DNA of 8,006 nucleotides from Ruminococcus sp. UBA5884 (GCA_002431975.1 DJFA01000028.1:7033-15038); one strand, 5' to 3'. Shown: positions 1 to 5,502, numbered from the stretch's first letter. The notes: a model not told the origin generated them from the letters alone. A program made the numbers and translations.

Positions 1-74
1 TCGCCCCTACAGAATAAACGAAAAATTCCTTGTTTTCAATCATAAAATTTTGTTGTCGAATTGGCGTTAAGATT
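1..74. repeat. Right-hand end of a truncated palindromic repeat element plus its flank
   Basis: The window opens on TCGCCCCTAC (1-10), identical to the right end of the complete copies elsewhere in the window. The sequence after it (AGAATAAA, then TTGTTTTCAATCAT at about 31-44) closely matches what follows the copy ending at 4584. The GGCGTTAA at 63-70 resembles, in reverse complement, the TTAACGC seen left of the copy at 4431, so the repeated unit probably extends to about 74. The left part is outside the window. The motif TGTTGTCGAATT (51-62) recurs just right of the copy ending at 2670. Boundaries beyond position 10 are approximate. Confidence 0.7.
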
Positions 75-96
75 ACAGTCATCAGTCTAACGCTGT

Positions 97-125
97 TTGA
101 TTCTTATTCAGCAATATGATATAAT
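97..125 (+). promoter_or_regulatory. Sigma-A type promoter of the methyltransferase gene
   Basis: TTGATT (97-102) and a perfect TATAAT (120-125) are separated by exactly 17 bases, and TG at 117-118 makes an extended -10. Transcription should start near 131-133, giving a short leader of about 26 nt before the ATG at 158. The promoter lies just outside the repeat remnant at the window's left edge, so the gene appears to be a separate transcription unit. Confidence 0.85.
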
Positions 126-157
126 ATTGTAAAAAACATTCAAAGGAACTTATTTTT

Positions 158-724
158 ATGAGGAATACATTCAGTGCATTGAATATTGCACATAAATTCA
201 TAAGAGAAAATGTAAAAGAGGGCGACATATGCATTGATGCAACCGCAGGCAGAGGAAATGATACCGCTCTGCTCTGCGAACTTGCCGGAAACAGCGGAAA
301 AGTCATAGCTTTTGATATTCAGAAAGAAGCTGTTGAAAGTACTGAAAATCTGCTTGAAAACAAGCATTTCAGCAATTATGAAATACATCTTGAAAGCCAT
401 GAAAATATGGACAGATATGCTAAGAATAATACTGTTTCATGCATAACATTCAATCTCGGCTGGCTTCCGAAAAGTGACCATAAAATCTCAACTCATGCAG
501 AATCAAGCATAAAAGCTATTGAAAAAGGTCTTTTGCTGCTTAAAGACGGCGGATTTATAAGTATATGCATTTACTATGGCAAGGATACAGGATTTGAGGA
601 AAAGAATGCTGTTCTTGAATATCTTAAAACCATTGACAGCAAACAGTATACTGTAATTGTCAGTGAATTTGCAAACCGTCCGAACTGTCCTCCGATACCT
701 GTATTTATAATCAAGGGAATATAA
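158..724 (+). CDS. mnmM: tRNA (mnm5s2U34)-type methyltransferase, YtqB/MnmM family
   Basis: The 188-residue protein is a compact class I SAM-dependent methyltransferase of the family long called 'rRNA methylase' (YtqB). Members were later assigned as MnmM, which methylates 5-aminomethyl-2-thiouridine at the tRNA wobble position to mnm5s2U. Visible evidence: the SAM-binding loop DATAGRGND at residues 27-35, an acidic residue ending strand 2 (AFD, D53), and the family block FNLGWLPKSDHKIST at 98-112 with ESS at 115-117. Then come LLLLKDGG (125-132) and a C-terminal NRPNCPPIPVFI strand region. Length matches the family, about 190 residues. The start is supported by AAAGGA at 142-147, 10 nt upstream, and by the promoter at 97-125. 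It converges with the his operon and has no evident link to it. The family call is confident; the exact tRNA substrate comes from family knowledge. Confidence 0.82.
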   Translation: MRNTFSALNIAHKFIRENVKEGDICIDATAGRGNDTALLCELAGNSGKVIAFDIQKEAVESTENLLENKHFSNYEIHLESHENMDRYAKNNTVSCITFNLGWLPKSDHKISTHAESSIKAIEKGLLLLKDGGFISICIYYGKDTGFEEKNAVLEYLKTIDSKQYTVIVSEFANRPNCPPIPVFIIKGI

Positions 725-768
725 CAAAAGTACGATGATAAAATTTTATAACTGAAAATATAGGATTT

Positions 769-904
769 GTAGGGGCGAACTGTGTTCGCCCGTTTGTTTT
801 ACCAGAATTTTATGCAGACAACCAACATTTTTCCCATACAGAAAACAAATACCGAATTTATGGTTTAATCATAATTCCGGCGGGCGAACACAGTTCGCCC
901 CTAC
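769..904. repeat. Complete palindrome-ended repeat element, 136 bp (GAAC type)
   Basis: It begins GTAGGGGCGAAC and ends GTTCGCCCCTAC. Each end is itself a palindrome (773-791 and 882-900), and the two ends are inverted copies of each other. The interior holds the family's shared core, including CATACAGAAAACAAATA (835-851) and TATGGTTTAATCATAA (859-874). No transposase or credible ORF is inside. It lies between the convergent mnmM and hisE genes, and its core has the same orientation as the copies at 2547 and 4431. A non-autonomous, MITE-like element is the likeliest nature. Confidence 0.85.
773..800 (+). terminator. Possible intrinsic terminator formed by the left end of a repeat element
   Basis: GGGCGAAC (773-780), loop TGT, GTTCGCCC (784-791) form a perfect 8-bp GC-rich stem, followed by GTTTGTTTT (792-800). 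It lies 48 bases after the methyltransferase stop codon. The shape is that of a rho-independent terminator with an imperfect T tract. Because the same palindrome occurs in every repeat copy, termination may be a side effect of insertion. Confidence 0.45.
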
Positions 905-937
905 AGAAATAATCCATCAAATTTGCATTAATTTAGA

Positions 938-1000
938 TATTTGTTTTCTGTATGGAAAATCATTGATAAATCATAACGGGCGACCAATGGTCGCCCCTAC
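938..1000. repeat. Partial, inverted copy of the repeat element (GACC type)
   Basis: Read in reverse complement, 1000 to 938 starts GTAGGGGCGACC and continues CCGTTATGATTTATC, then ATACAGAAAACAAATA. This matches the left half of the element at 2547-2670. It is therefore a half element facing the complete copy at 769-904. The shared core segments (about 823-851 and 938-965) form an inverted repeat around the right end of the first copy. It lies 22 bases beyond the hisE stop, so its stem (978-996) is the first strong hairpin met by his operon transcripts. The T tract after it is weak, so termination there is only possible. Confidence 0.8.
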
Positions 1001-1022
1001 AAAAAGATTTCCTTTTATTTTA

Positions 1023-1376
1023 TCAGGTATTCTTGTCAGTTTTCTTGAAAACCTTGAGATTTCCGATTTTTTTGCTTCTCTCTTTAAGAACGTCTTCAAC
1101 CTCTGAATACGGAAGATTCTTTTCAGCACAGAGTACCATTATATGATAGAAAAGGTCTGCAATCTCGTTTTTCAGCTCATTGTTGTCATTGTTTTTAGCG
1201 GCAATAATTGTTTCAGCACATTCCTCACCGCATTTTTTAAGTATCTTGTTTTCTCCCTGAGAGAAAAGATAACAGGTATATGAATTTTTCTTAGCCTCTT
1301 CAGCAGATGAACCGCTTTCCTCATAAGTCTTTTTTCTTTCAAGACACACCTGATAAAGTTCTTCCAAAACATTCAT
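1023..1376 (-). CDS. hisE: Phosphoribosyl-ATP pyrophosphatase HisE
   Basis: It hydrolyses N1-(5-phosphoribosyl)-ATP to the AMP form and pyrophosphate, the second histidine step, in the cytoplasm. The 117-residue all-helical protein carries the family signatures SYTCYLF (32-38), KILKKCGEECAE (44-55) and NEIADLFYHIMVL (70-82). E51, E52, E55, E71 and D74 are the expected metal-binding acids of this MazG-like fold. I start at the ATG ending at 1376, because AAAGGAGA (1386-1393) lies 9 nt upstream. An in-frame TTG three codons earlier would leave the site too close. The binding site overlaps the hisI stop codon, implying coupled translation. It is the last gene of the operon. HisE is a separate polypeptide here rather than fused to HisI. 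Confidence 0.93.
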   Translation of the reverse strand: MNVLEELYQVCLERKKTYEESGSSAEEAKKNSYTCYLFSQGENKILKKCGEECAETIIAAKNNDNNELKNEIADLFYHIMVLCAEKNLPYSEVEDVLKERSKKIGNLKVFKKTDKNT

Positions 1377-1391
1377 GATTAACAATCTCCT

Positions 1392-1715
1392 TTATATGAT
1401 TTTTTTAAAGAAACAGCTGTAATTTCCTGTATGACAGGCAACTCCTGTCTGTTCAACATTAACAAGCAGAGTATCATTGTCACAGTCGCCGTACATACTT
1501 ACAACTTTCTGAACATGACCTGAAGTAGCTCCCTTATTCCAGAGTTCCTGTCTTGACCTGCTCCAGAACCATGTATAGCCTGTATCAATGGTTTTCTGCA
1601 TACTTTCCTTATTCATATAGGCAAGCATAAGAACCTCACCGGTTTTAATATCTCTTACAACTGCCGGAATAAGTTCTCCCTTTACAAAATAATCATCAAT
1701 ATTGAAATTCTCCAT
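1392..1715 (-). CDS. hisI: Phosphoribosyl-AMP cyclohydrolase HisI
   Basis: This zinc enzyme opens the adenine ring of phosphoribosyl-AMP to give ProFAR, the third histidine step. The 107-residue protein is full length for a monofunctional HisI. It shows GEVLMLAYMN (26-35), WSRSRQELWNKGATSGHVQ (51-69), DCDNDTLLVNVEQTGVACHTG (77-97) and the terminal CFF. D77, D79 and D81 are the expected Mg ligands, and C78, C94 and C101 the zinc ligands. The ATG at 1715 has AAGGAGGT at 1721-1728, the strongest site in the window. That site overlaps the hisF stop codon (1727-1729), so hisF and hisI are probably translationally coupled. hisE follows after 15 nt. Confidence 0.95.
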   Translation of the reverse strand: MENFNIDDYFVKGELIPAVVRDIKTGEVLMLAYMNKESMQKTIDTGYTWFWSRSRQELWNKGATSGHVQKVVSMYGDCDNDTLLVNVEQTGVACHTGNYSCFFKKII

Positions 1716-1726
1716 AATACACCTCC

Positions 1727-2482
1727 TTATCTTACAGGGAAATTTCTCTCTTTAAGATATGATTTAACCTGTCCCACAGTCAGCTCCTTGAAATGGAAAA
1801 GTGATGCTGCAAGAGCCGCCGATGAATTTGTTTTTTCAAATACTTCAGCAAAATCATCAATTTTTCCGCAGCCGCCGCTTGCTATGACAGGGATATTTAC
1901 TGCACTGCATACAGAATTGAGCATATCAATATCAAAACCGGCTTTTGTACCGTCTGTATCTATTGAATTAAGACATATTTCTCCTGCACCGAGCTGTTCA
2001 ATTTTCTTTACCCATTCAATAAGGTCAAGTTTCATATCAACACGTCCGCCGTTTATATACACAGTATATCCGCCTTTTCCGTCACGCTTTGCATCAATTC
2101 CGACTACAACGCACTGACTGCCGAAAATATCGGCTGCGTCCTTGATAAGCTGAGGATTTTTAACCGCAGATGAATTTATTGAAACCTTGTCTGCTCCGGC
2201 TCTTAAAGTTTCCCTGAAATCGTCAACAGTAGAGATTCCTCCGCCGACTGTAAGCGGAACAAATACCTTTTTAGCTGTTTCCCTTACAACATCAAGGAAC
2301 ACTCCCCTGCCCTCATATGATGCAGTTATATCATAGAAAACAAGCTCATCAGCTCCCTGTCTGTTGTATTCTTCAGCATAAGCAACAGGGTCGCCTACAT
2401 CTTTTACGCCTTCAAAATTGACTCCCTTTACAACTTTTCCGTTTCTTACATCAAGGCATGGAATAATTCTTTTTGCAAGCAT
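1727..2482 (-). CDS. hisF: Imidazole glycerol phosphate synthase, cyclase subunit HisF
   Basis: HisF uses ammonia delivered by HisH to convert PRFAR into imidazole-glycerol phosphate and AICAR. The 251-residue (beta/alpha)8 barrel has the phosphate-binding and catalytic motifs in order: RIIPCLDVRNG with D11, VPLTVGGGI (75-83), DKVSINSSA (98-106), VVVGIDAKR with D130, NSIDTDGTKAG (172-182), IASGGCGK (200-207) and AASLFHF (225-231). D11 and D130 are the acid/base pair known in the family. The start is the ATG at 2480-2482, with AGGAGG at 2494-2499. The frame stays open upstream to 2530, but those codons are repeat-derived sequence and the family begins at MLAKRIIPCLD. Its partner gene hisH lies 3 kb upstream, separated by hisA, two foreign genes and three repeat copies. 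It heads a tight hisF-hisI-hisE block. Confidence 0.96.
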   Translation of the reverse strand: MLAKRIIPCLDVRNGKVVKGVNFEGVKDVGDPVAYAEEYNRQGADELVFYDITASYEGRGVFLDVVRETAKKVFVPLTVGGGISTVDDFRETLRAGADKVSINSSAVKNPQLIKDAADIFGSQCVVVGIDAKRDGKGGYTVYINGGRVDMKLDLIEWVKKIEQLGAGEICLNSIDTDGTKAGFDIDMLNSVCSAVNIPVIASGGCGKIDDFAEVFEKTNSSAALAASLFHFKELTVGQVKSYLKERNFPVR

Positions 2483-2493
2483 TTTTTTATTTT

Positions 2494-2517
2494 CCTCCTT
2501 TTTGCGGCAAACTGCCG
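2494..2517 (-). promoter_or_regulatory. hisF ribosome binding site next to a repeat-derived hairpin
   Basis: On the - strand, CGGCA-GTT-TGCCG (2517-2505) forms a small GC-rich stem ending five bases before AGGAGG (2499-2494), which is 11 nt from the hisF ATG. The segment 2504-2527 nearly matches 4441-4464 in the repeat next to Fic (GCGGCAAACTGCCG, then CTG and AAT). The hairpin is therefore a repeat fragment lodged in the hisF leader. It could tune hisF translation; that part is inference. Confidence 0.55.
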
Positions 2518-2546
2518 TCTGCAATTTCAATTAATGCCAATATTCT

Positions 2547-2670
2547 GTAGGGGCGACCATCGGTCGCCCGTTATGATTTATCTGTCAACCAATGATTTTT
2601 CATACAAAAAACAAATACCGGAATTATGGTTTAACCATAATTCCGGCGGGCGACCAATGGTCGCCCCTAC
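2547..2670. repeat. Complete palindrome-ended repeat element, 124 bp (GACC type)
   Basis: It runs from GTAGGGGCGACC to GGTCGCCCCTAC. The 24-base ends are inverted copies differing at one base, and each is internally palindromic (GGGCGACC, 3-nt loop, GGTCGCCC). The match extends outward by ATTCT on the left, as in the right flanks of the copies at 1, 4431 and 5432. The interior carries the shared core (ATACAAAAAACAAATA, 2603-2618). It also has a 29-base near-perfect palindrome at 2618-2646 with arms CCGGAATTATGG and CCATAATTCCGG. It lies between the membrane protein gene and hisF, inside the presumed operon transcript. No protein-coding gene is supported here. Confidence 0.88.
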
Positions 2671-2723
2671 AAAATATAAGGAAAAAACCATATTTTTTGT
2701 TGTCGAATTTAAAGATACATCAG

Positions 2724-3596
2724 TCAATGTCTTCTGAATTTATCAGTCAGACCTTTTACCCCACGTTTTATTCCCTTTGCAGTCAGACATACAGGTTTAA
2801 GGGATAAATCCTGAATAAGCTCATATATCTGTTCAATTATAACATTCATAACCATAATCAATACAAATGCTATGATAAATATAACAATTTCCCTCGGCAG
2901 AGCTGCTCCTGAAAATAATTTTCCGTCTGCAAACTCTATAATCTTATGAATACCTTTGAGAGCAACTATATATCCGAAAAAATACAGCACGCTCGGAAGC
3001 ATCGGAATAAGCACAAACAGCAATGATACTGCAAGCGTCAGAATCAGCACAACTACTCCAAGCAGTTTTAAACCTATATTTCCATTGAATGTATTACTCA
3101 GCCACGGGAAAAAATTATCTATATTGTCAATGATGATATCATTTACAGGCTGCAAAAGCCTTATTGCAATACTTACAAGATAAAACAGCACATTATCATA
3201 AAGATGTGCGATTATCCAGCGTTCAGGCTTTTTTATATTATTATGCTTTTTATAATACCTGTCCATAAAAAATCCCATTGCAACTGATGAATATGTAATC
3301 AATGCAAATAATACGGATATACCGCTGTGAACTGCTTCCGCCGCATCTGATACGCCGAAATAGAGTATGTTGAGAGGTATTTTGTCAAGTATGCGGTTTT
3401 CAACATTAAGATTCGGCATATACAAATCAATGGCATCAGGCTGATTAAGAGCATATTTCATGCCGCTGAATGTTTTCATCTCCGTTTTTTCCTGCCATGG
3501 ATTGAAATTCTGACTGAAAATATACATGATTATATAAAGTATCAGCCCGATTACAAGCAGTTTATGTTCCTTTATAAATTTTTTCACTTTATCCAT
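2724..3596 (-). CDS. Multi-pass membrane protein of unknown function
   Basis: I do not recognise this 290-residue protein. Hydrophobic stretches suggest six membrane helices at about 12-28, 92-112, 130-149, 174-195, 196-214 and 236-256. Positive charge (K/R in 1-12, 113-126 and the C-terminal tail 267-290) predicts both termini in the cytoplasm. This leaves an outside loop of about 60 residues (29-90) and another near 150-173 containing NFFPWLSN. The tail, with KGIKRGVKGL and FRRH, is strongly basic. No signal peptidase site, transporter signature or enzyme motif is visible. It follows the Fic gene by 24 nt in the same direction, so the two are probably co-transcribed. Its ribosome site is weak (AAAGGGTG, about 14 nt from the ATG), which hints at dependence on Fic translation. 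A partner or target of Fic is possible but unproven. Confidence 0.8.
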   Translation of the reverse strand: MDKVKKFIKEHKLLVIGLILYIIMYIFSQNFNPWQEKTEMKTFSGMKYALNQPDAIDLYMPNLNVENRILDKIPLNILYFGVSDAAEAVHSGISVLFALITYSSVAMGFFMDRYYKKHNNIKKPERWIIAHLYDNVLFYLVSIAIRLLQPVNDIIIDNIDNFFPWLSNTFNGNIGLKLLGVVVLILTLAVSLLFVLIPMLPSVLYFFGYIVALKGIHKIIEFADGKLFSGAALPREIVIFIIAFVLIMVMNVIIEQIYELIQDLSLKPVCLTAKGIKRGVKGLTDKFRRH

Positions 3597-3620
3597 CTTA
3601 ATTTTTATATCACCCTTTTA

Positions 3621-4391
3621 TCAGCTGTGTTTTTTAATCAGCTGACGAGATGTAATTTCAGAATTGTCATATTCAATATCAAAGTAATCAAGAATTATTT
3701 TCATATCGTCCTGCATTGATAAAAATACATCTAAAAGTCTGTCTGGTCTGCCTTTTAACTGCCATTCTTTAAGTCCCATATAATAAAAAATCTTATTCTG
3801 TTCATTGATATAAAACGGTACAATATTATTTTCAAGGCACATTTTCAGAATAATCAGTCTGCCGACTCTGCCATTGCCGTCATAGAATGGATGAATCTTT
3901 TCAAACTCTGAATGAAACTGTGCAATATCATATAAATCAATATTTTTAAGATTATTATATTTTTCAAGCAGCAATGTCATAAATTTATGAACATCTTCAG
4001 GTTTTGCAGTTTCTGTTTCACCGACTATATTTGCATATTTTTTATAATCTCCGATAACAGCTTCTGAATTATTATCCGTCATAAGTCCGTTTTTCAGAGT
4101 ATGGTGGAGTTTTTTTATATATTCCTCTGTAAGCTGTTTATTTAAATTATCAAGTATAAAATCCATGCATCTGAAATGATTGGAGGCTTCAAACACATCA
4201 TTTACAAGAACATTTCCGCTGACACTGTGCGTTTCAAAGATATACTGTGTCTGTTCATGAGAAAGACGGCTTCCCTCCATATGATTTGAATTATAGGTGA
4301 AATCAACCTGCATTTTATGATAAATGCCACCGCTTACTTTGTTGCTTTTTTCAAAAAGCAATGTATCCAGAAGAGTTCTTTTTTCAGCCAT
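3621..4391 (-). CDS. Fic domain protein, predicted protein adenylyltransferase
   Basis: Fic enzymes usually transfer AMP from ATP to a hydroxyl side chain of a target protein. This 256-residue protein has the complete active-site motif HPFYDGNGRVGR at residues 167-178 (H167 base, D171 metal, N173, R175, R178). The flap GDYKKYANIVG lies at 114-124. Near the N-terminus it carries SNHMEG (35-40), matching the (S/T)xxxE(G/N) inhibitory helix; this makes it a class II Fic whose E39 should block productive ATP binding until relieved. The C-terminal 60 residues after the core are charged helices without a clear winged helix. I start at the ATG ending at 4391, because GAGGA lies 6 nt before it. An in-frame ATG at 4403 would add MRNN but has no binding site. 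It sits between hisA and the membrane protein gene, inside the his operon, and no antitoxin-like partner is seen. The target is unknown. Confidence 0.92.
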   Translation of the reverse strand: MAEKRTLLDTLLFEKSNKVSGGIYHKMQVDFTYNSNHMEGSRLSHEQTQYIFETHSVSGNVLVNDVFEASNHFRCMDFILDNLNKQLTEEYIKKLHHTLKNGLMTDNNSEAVIGDYKKYANIVGETETAKPEDVHKFMTLLLEKYNNLKNIDLYDIAQFHSEFEKIHPFYDGNGRVGRLIILKMCLENNIVPFYINEQNKIFYYMGLKEWQLKGRPDRLLDVFLSMQDDMKIILDYFDIEYDNSEITSRQLIKKHS

Positions 4392-4430
4392 ATTGTTCCT
4401 CATTCTATGTTAATTTAACGCTAATTCGTT

Positions 4431-4584
4431 GTAGGGGCGAGCGGCAAACTGCCGCCTGTAATCTGAAAAATATCATTGGTTTTACCGGAATTTAATCTGC
4501 CAAACAATGATTTTCCGTACAGAAAACAAATATCAAATTTATGGTTTAACCATAATTCGGCGGGCGAACACAGTTCGCCCCTAC
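4431..4584. repeat. Complete repeat element, 154-bp core, with unlike ends and a longer outer repeat
   Basis: The left end starts GTAGGGGCGA but then carries GCGGCA-AAC-TGCCGC (4441-4455). The right end is the GAAC type (4562-4584). The interior has the shared core (TACAGAAAACAAATAT, 4518-4533) in the same orientation as the copies at 769 and 2547. Outside the core, left GTTAATTTAACGCTAATTC (about 4409-4427) pairs as an inverted repeat with right GCATTAATTTAA (about 4624-4635) and its neighbours. The full unit may thus be about 4409-4637. It fills the whole space between hisA and Fic, with no gene in it. Confidence 0.85.
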
Positions 4585-4644
4585 AGAATAAAAGAAAATC
4601 CATTGTTTTCAATCATAGAATCCGCATTAATTTAATATCTGATA

Positions 4645-5358
4645 TTATTCAGCAAATTCAACTGCTTCTTTAAGGTCAAGAGTTCCTTTATATATTGATT
4701 TTCCGCAGATAGTGCCGTAAAGGTTCATTGCTTTACATTTCTTTATATCCTCAATTGTATGAACTCCGCCGCTTGCAATGATATTGCAGTCAACTGAATC
4801 ATTGAGTCTTTTAAGCTGTTCAGTGCTTACTCCTGAGAGAGTGCCGTCCTTTGAAATATCTGTAAAGATGATATACTTTACACCTATTGAAACCATTTCC
4901 TTTGCAAGTTCAATATAATTAACCTGAGAATCATCAAGCCAGCCTTCAACTGCAACCATTTCATTAAGAGCATCTATTCCGACTGCAATTCGCTCACCGT
5001 ATTCAGCAACTGCTTCCTTTACAATCTGAGGATTTTTAAGAGCTACTGAACCAAGGATAACTCTGCTGATACCGTTTGAGAGATAATATTCAACTGTATC
5101 AAGATTTCTGATACCTCCGCCGAGTTCAACTTTAAGACCTGTATTTTTTGCAACATCAATGAATATTTTATCATTTACAGGCTTTCCGTCCTTTGCACCG
5201 TCAAGGTCAACCATATGAATCCATGAAGCTCCGGCAGCGGTAAAGCTTTTTGCAGTTTCCATGTAATCAACGGCAACTCTTTCAACTGTTTCAAAATCTC
5301 CTTTGAAAAGTCTTACACAGTTTCCGTCTTTGATATCTATTGCAGGAAGTATAATCAT
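4645..5358 (-). CDS. hisA: ProFAR isomerase HisA
   Basis: HisA opens the ribose of ProFAR by an Amadori rearrangement to give PRFAR, the substrate of HisH/HisF. The 237-residue half-barrel-duplicated TIM barrel shows LPAIDIKDG (4-12, D8), MVDLDGAKDG (49-58), ELGGGIRN (78-85), VILGSVALKNP (100-110), AVGIDA (125-130, D129), FTDISKDGTLSG (165-176) and IIASGGV (193-199). D8 and D129 are the expected acid/base pair. Length is normal. AGGAG (5366-5370) lies 7 nt before the ATG. The gene is isolated by repeats on both sides: 193 bp to hisH upstream and about 250 bp to Fic downstream. A palindrome (TAATATCTGATATTA, 4633-4647) overlaps its stop codon. Confidence 0.96.
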   Translation of the reverse strand: MIILPAIDIKDGNCVRLFKGDFETVERVAVDYMETAKSFTAAGASWIHMVDLDGAKDGKPVNDKIFIDVAKNTGLKVELGGGIRNLDTVEYYLSNGISRVILGSVALKNPQIVKEAVAEYGERIAVGIDALNEMVAVEGWLDDSQVNYIELAKEMVSIGVKYIIFTDISKDGTLSGVSTEQLKRLNDSVDCNIIASGGVHTIEDIKKCKAMNLYGTICGKSIYKGTLDLKEAVEFAE

Positions 5359-5431
5359 CTTTTTTCTCCTTATTGTTTTTTATTCCCGCCCTTACTTACT
5401 GATATCATTTTTCAAATGGGCGGATATTTTT

Positions 5432-5502
5432 GTAGGGGCGAACTGTGTTCGCCCGTTTTGGGTATGCTGTAAACCTATCGGGCGACCGATGGTCGCCCCT
5501 AC
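5432..5502. repeat. Short repeat element, 71 bp, with ends of two different types
   Basis: The left end is the GAAC type (GGGCGAAC-TGT-GTTCGCCC, 5436-5454) and the right end the GACC type (GGGCGACC-GAT-GGTCGCCC, 5480-5498). Only about 24 bases (TTTTGGGTATGCTGTAAACC region) lie between them, and the shared core of the larger copies is missing. The right flank AGAATAAA and GTTTTTAAT match the family flank. It lies between hisH and hisA inside the his transcript. It reads as an internally deleted or recombinant element. Confidence 0.82.

Noticed and set aside
503..727. - strand open frame within the methyltransferase gene
   Set aside because: It lies entirely antisense to a well-supported family gene and has no binding site or recognisable protein character.
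769..1000. CRISPR-like array because of several similar palindromic repeats
   Set aside because: The repeats are inverted pairs bounding shared cores, not direct repeats with unique, equal-length spacers, and no cas genes are present.
2483..2530. Longer HisF starting with MKLQTAVCRKKEENKK
   Set aside because: The family begins at MLAKRIIPCLD, a strong AGGAGG lies at the right place for that ATG, and the upstream codons come from repeat-like sequence.
2534..2807. Two overlapping + strand open frames across the element at 2547 and the end of the membrane protein gene
   Set aside because: They are translations of the repeat. Similar peptide strings (CRGD..SP, LWFNHNS.G, SPLQN) reappear in the copy at 4431, and codons run into the antisense of a real gene. 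No ribosome binding site was seen.
3621..4403. Fic as the toxin of a classical toxin-antitoxin pair
   Set aside because: No small antitoxin gene is adjacent. The inhibitory motif is within the protein itself, which points to intramolecular control, and the neighbour is a large membrane protein.
4421..4673. Open frames on both strands over the element at 4431
   Set aside because: Both are repeat-derived readings of the same palindromic DNA, and one runs into the hisA 3' end antisense. No start signals.
5385..5423. Stem CCGCCC...GGGCGG between hisH and hisA as a riboswitch or attenuator
   Set aside because: Only six pairs with a 26-base loop, no anti-terminator alternative, no T-run and no histidine-rich leader peptide.
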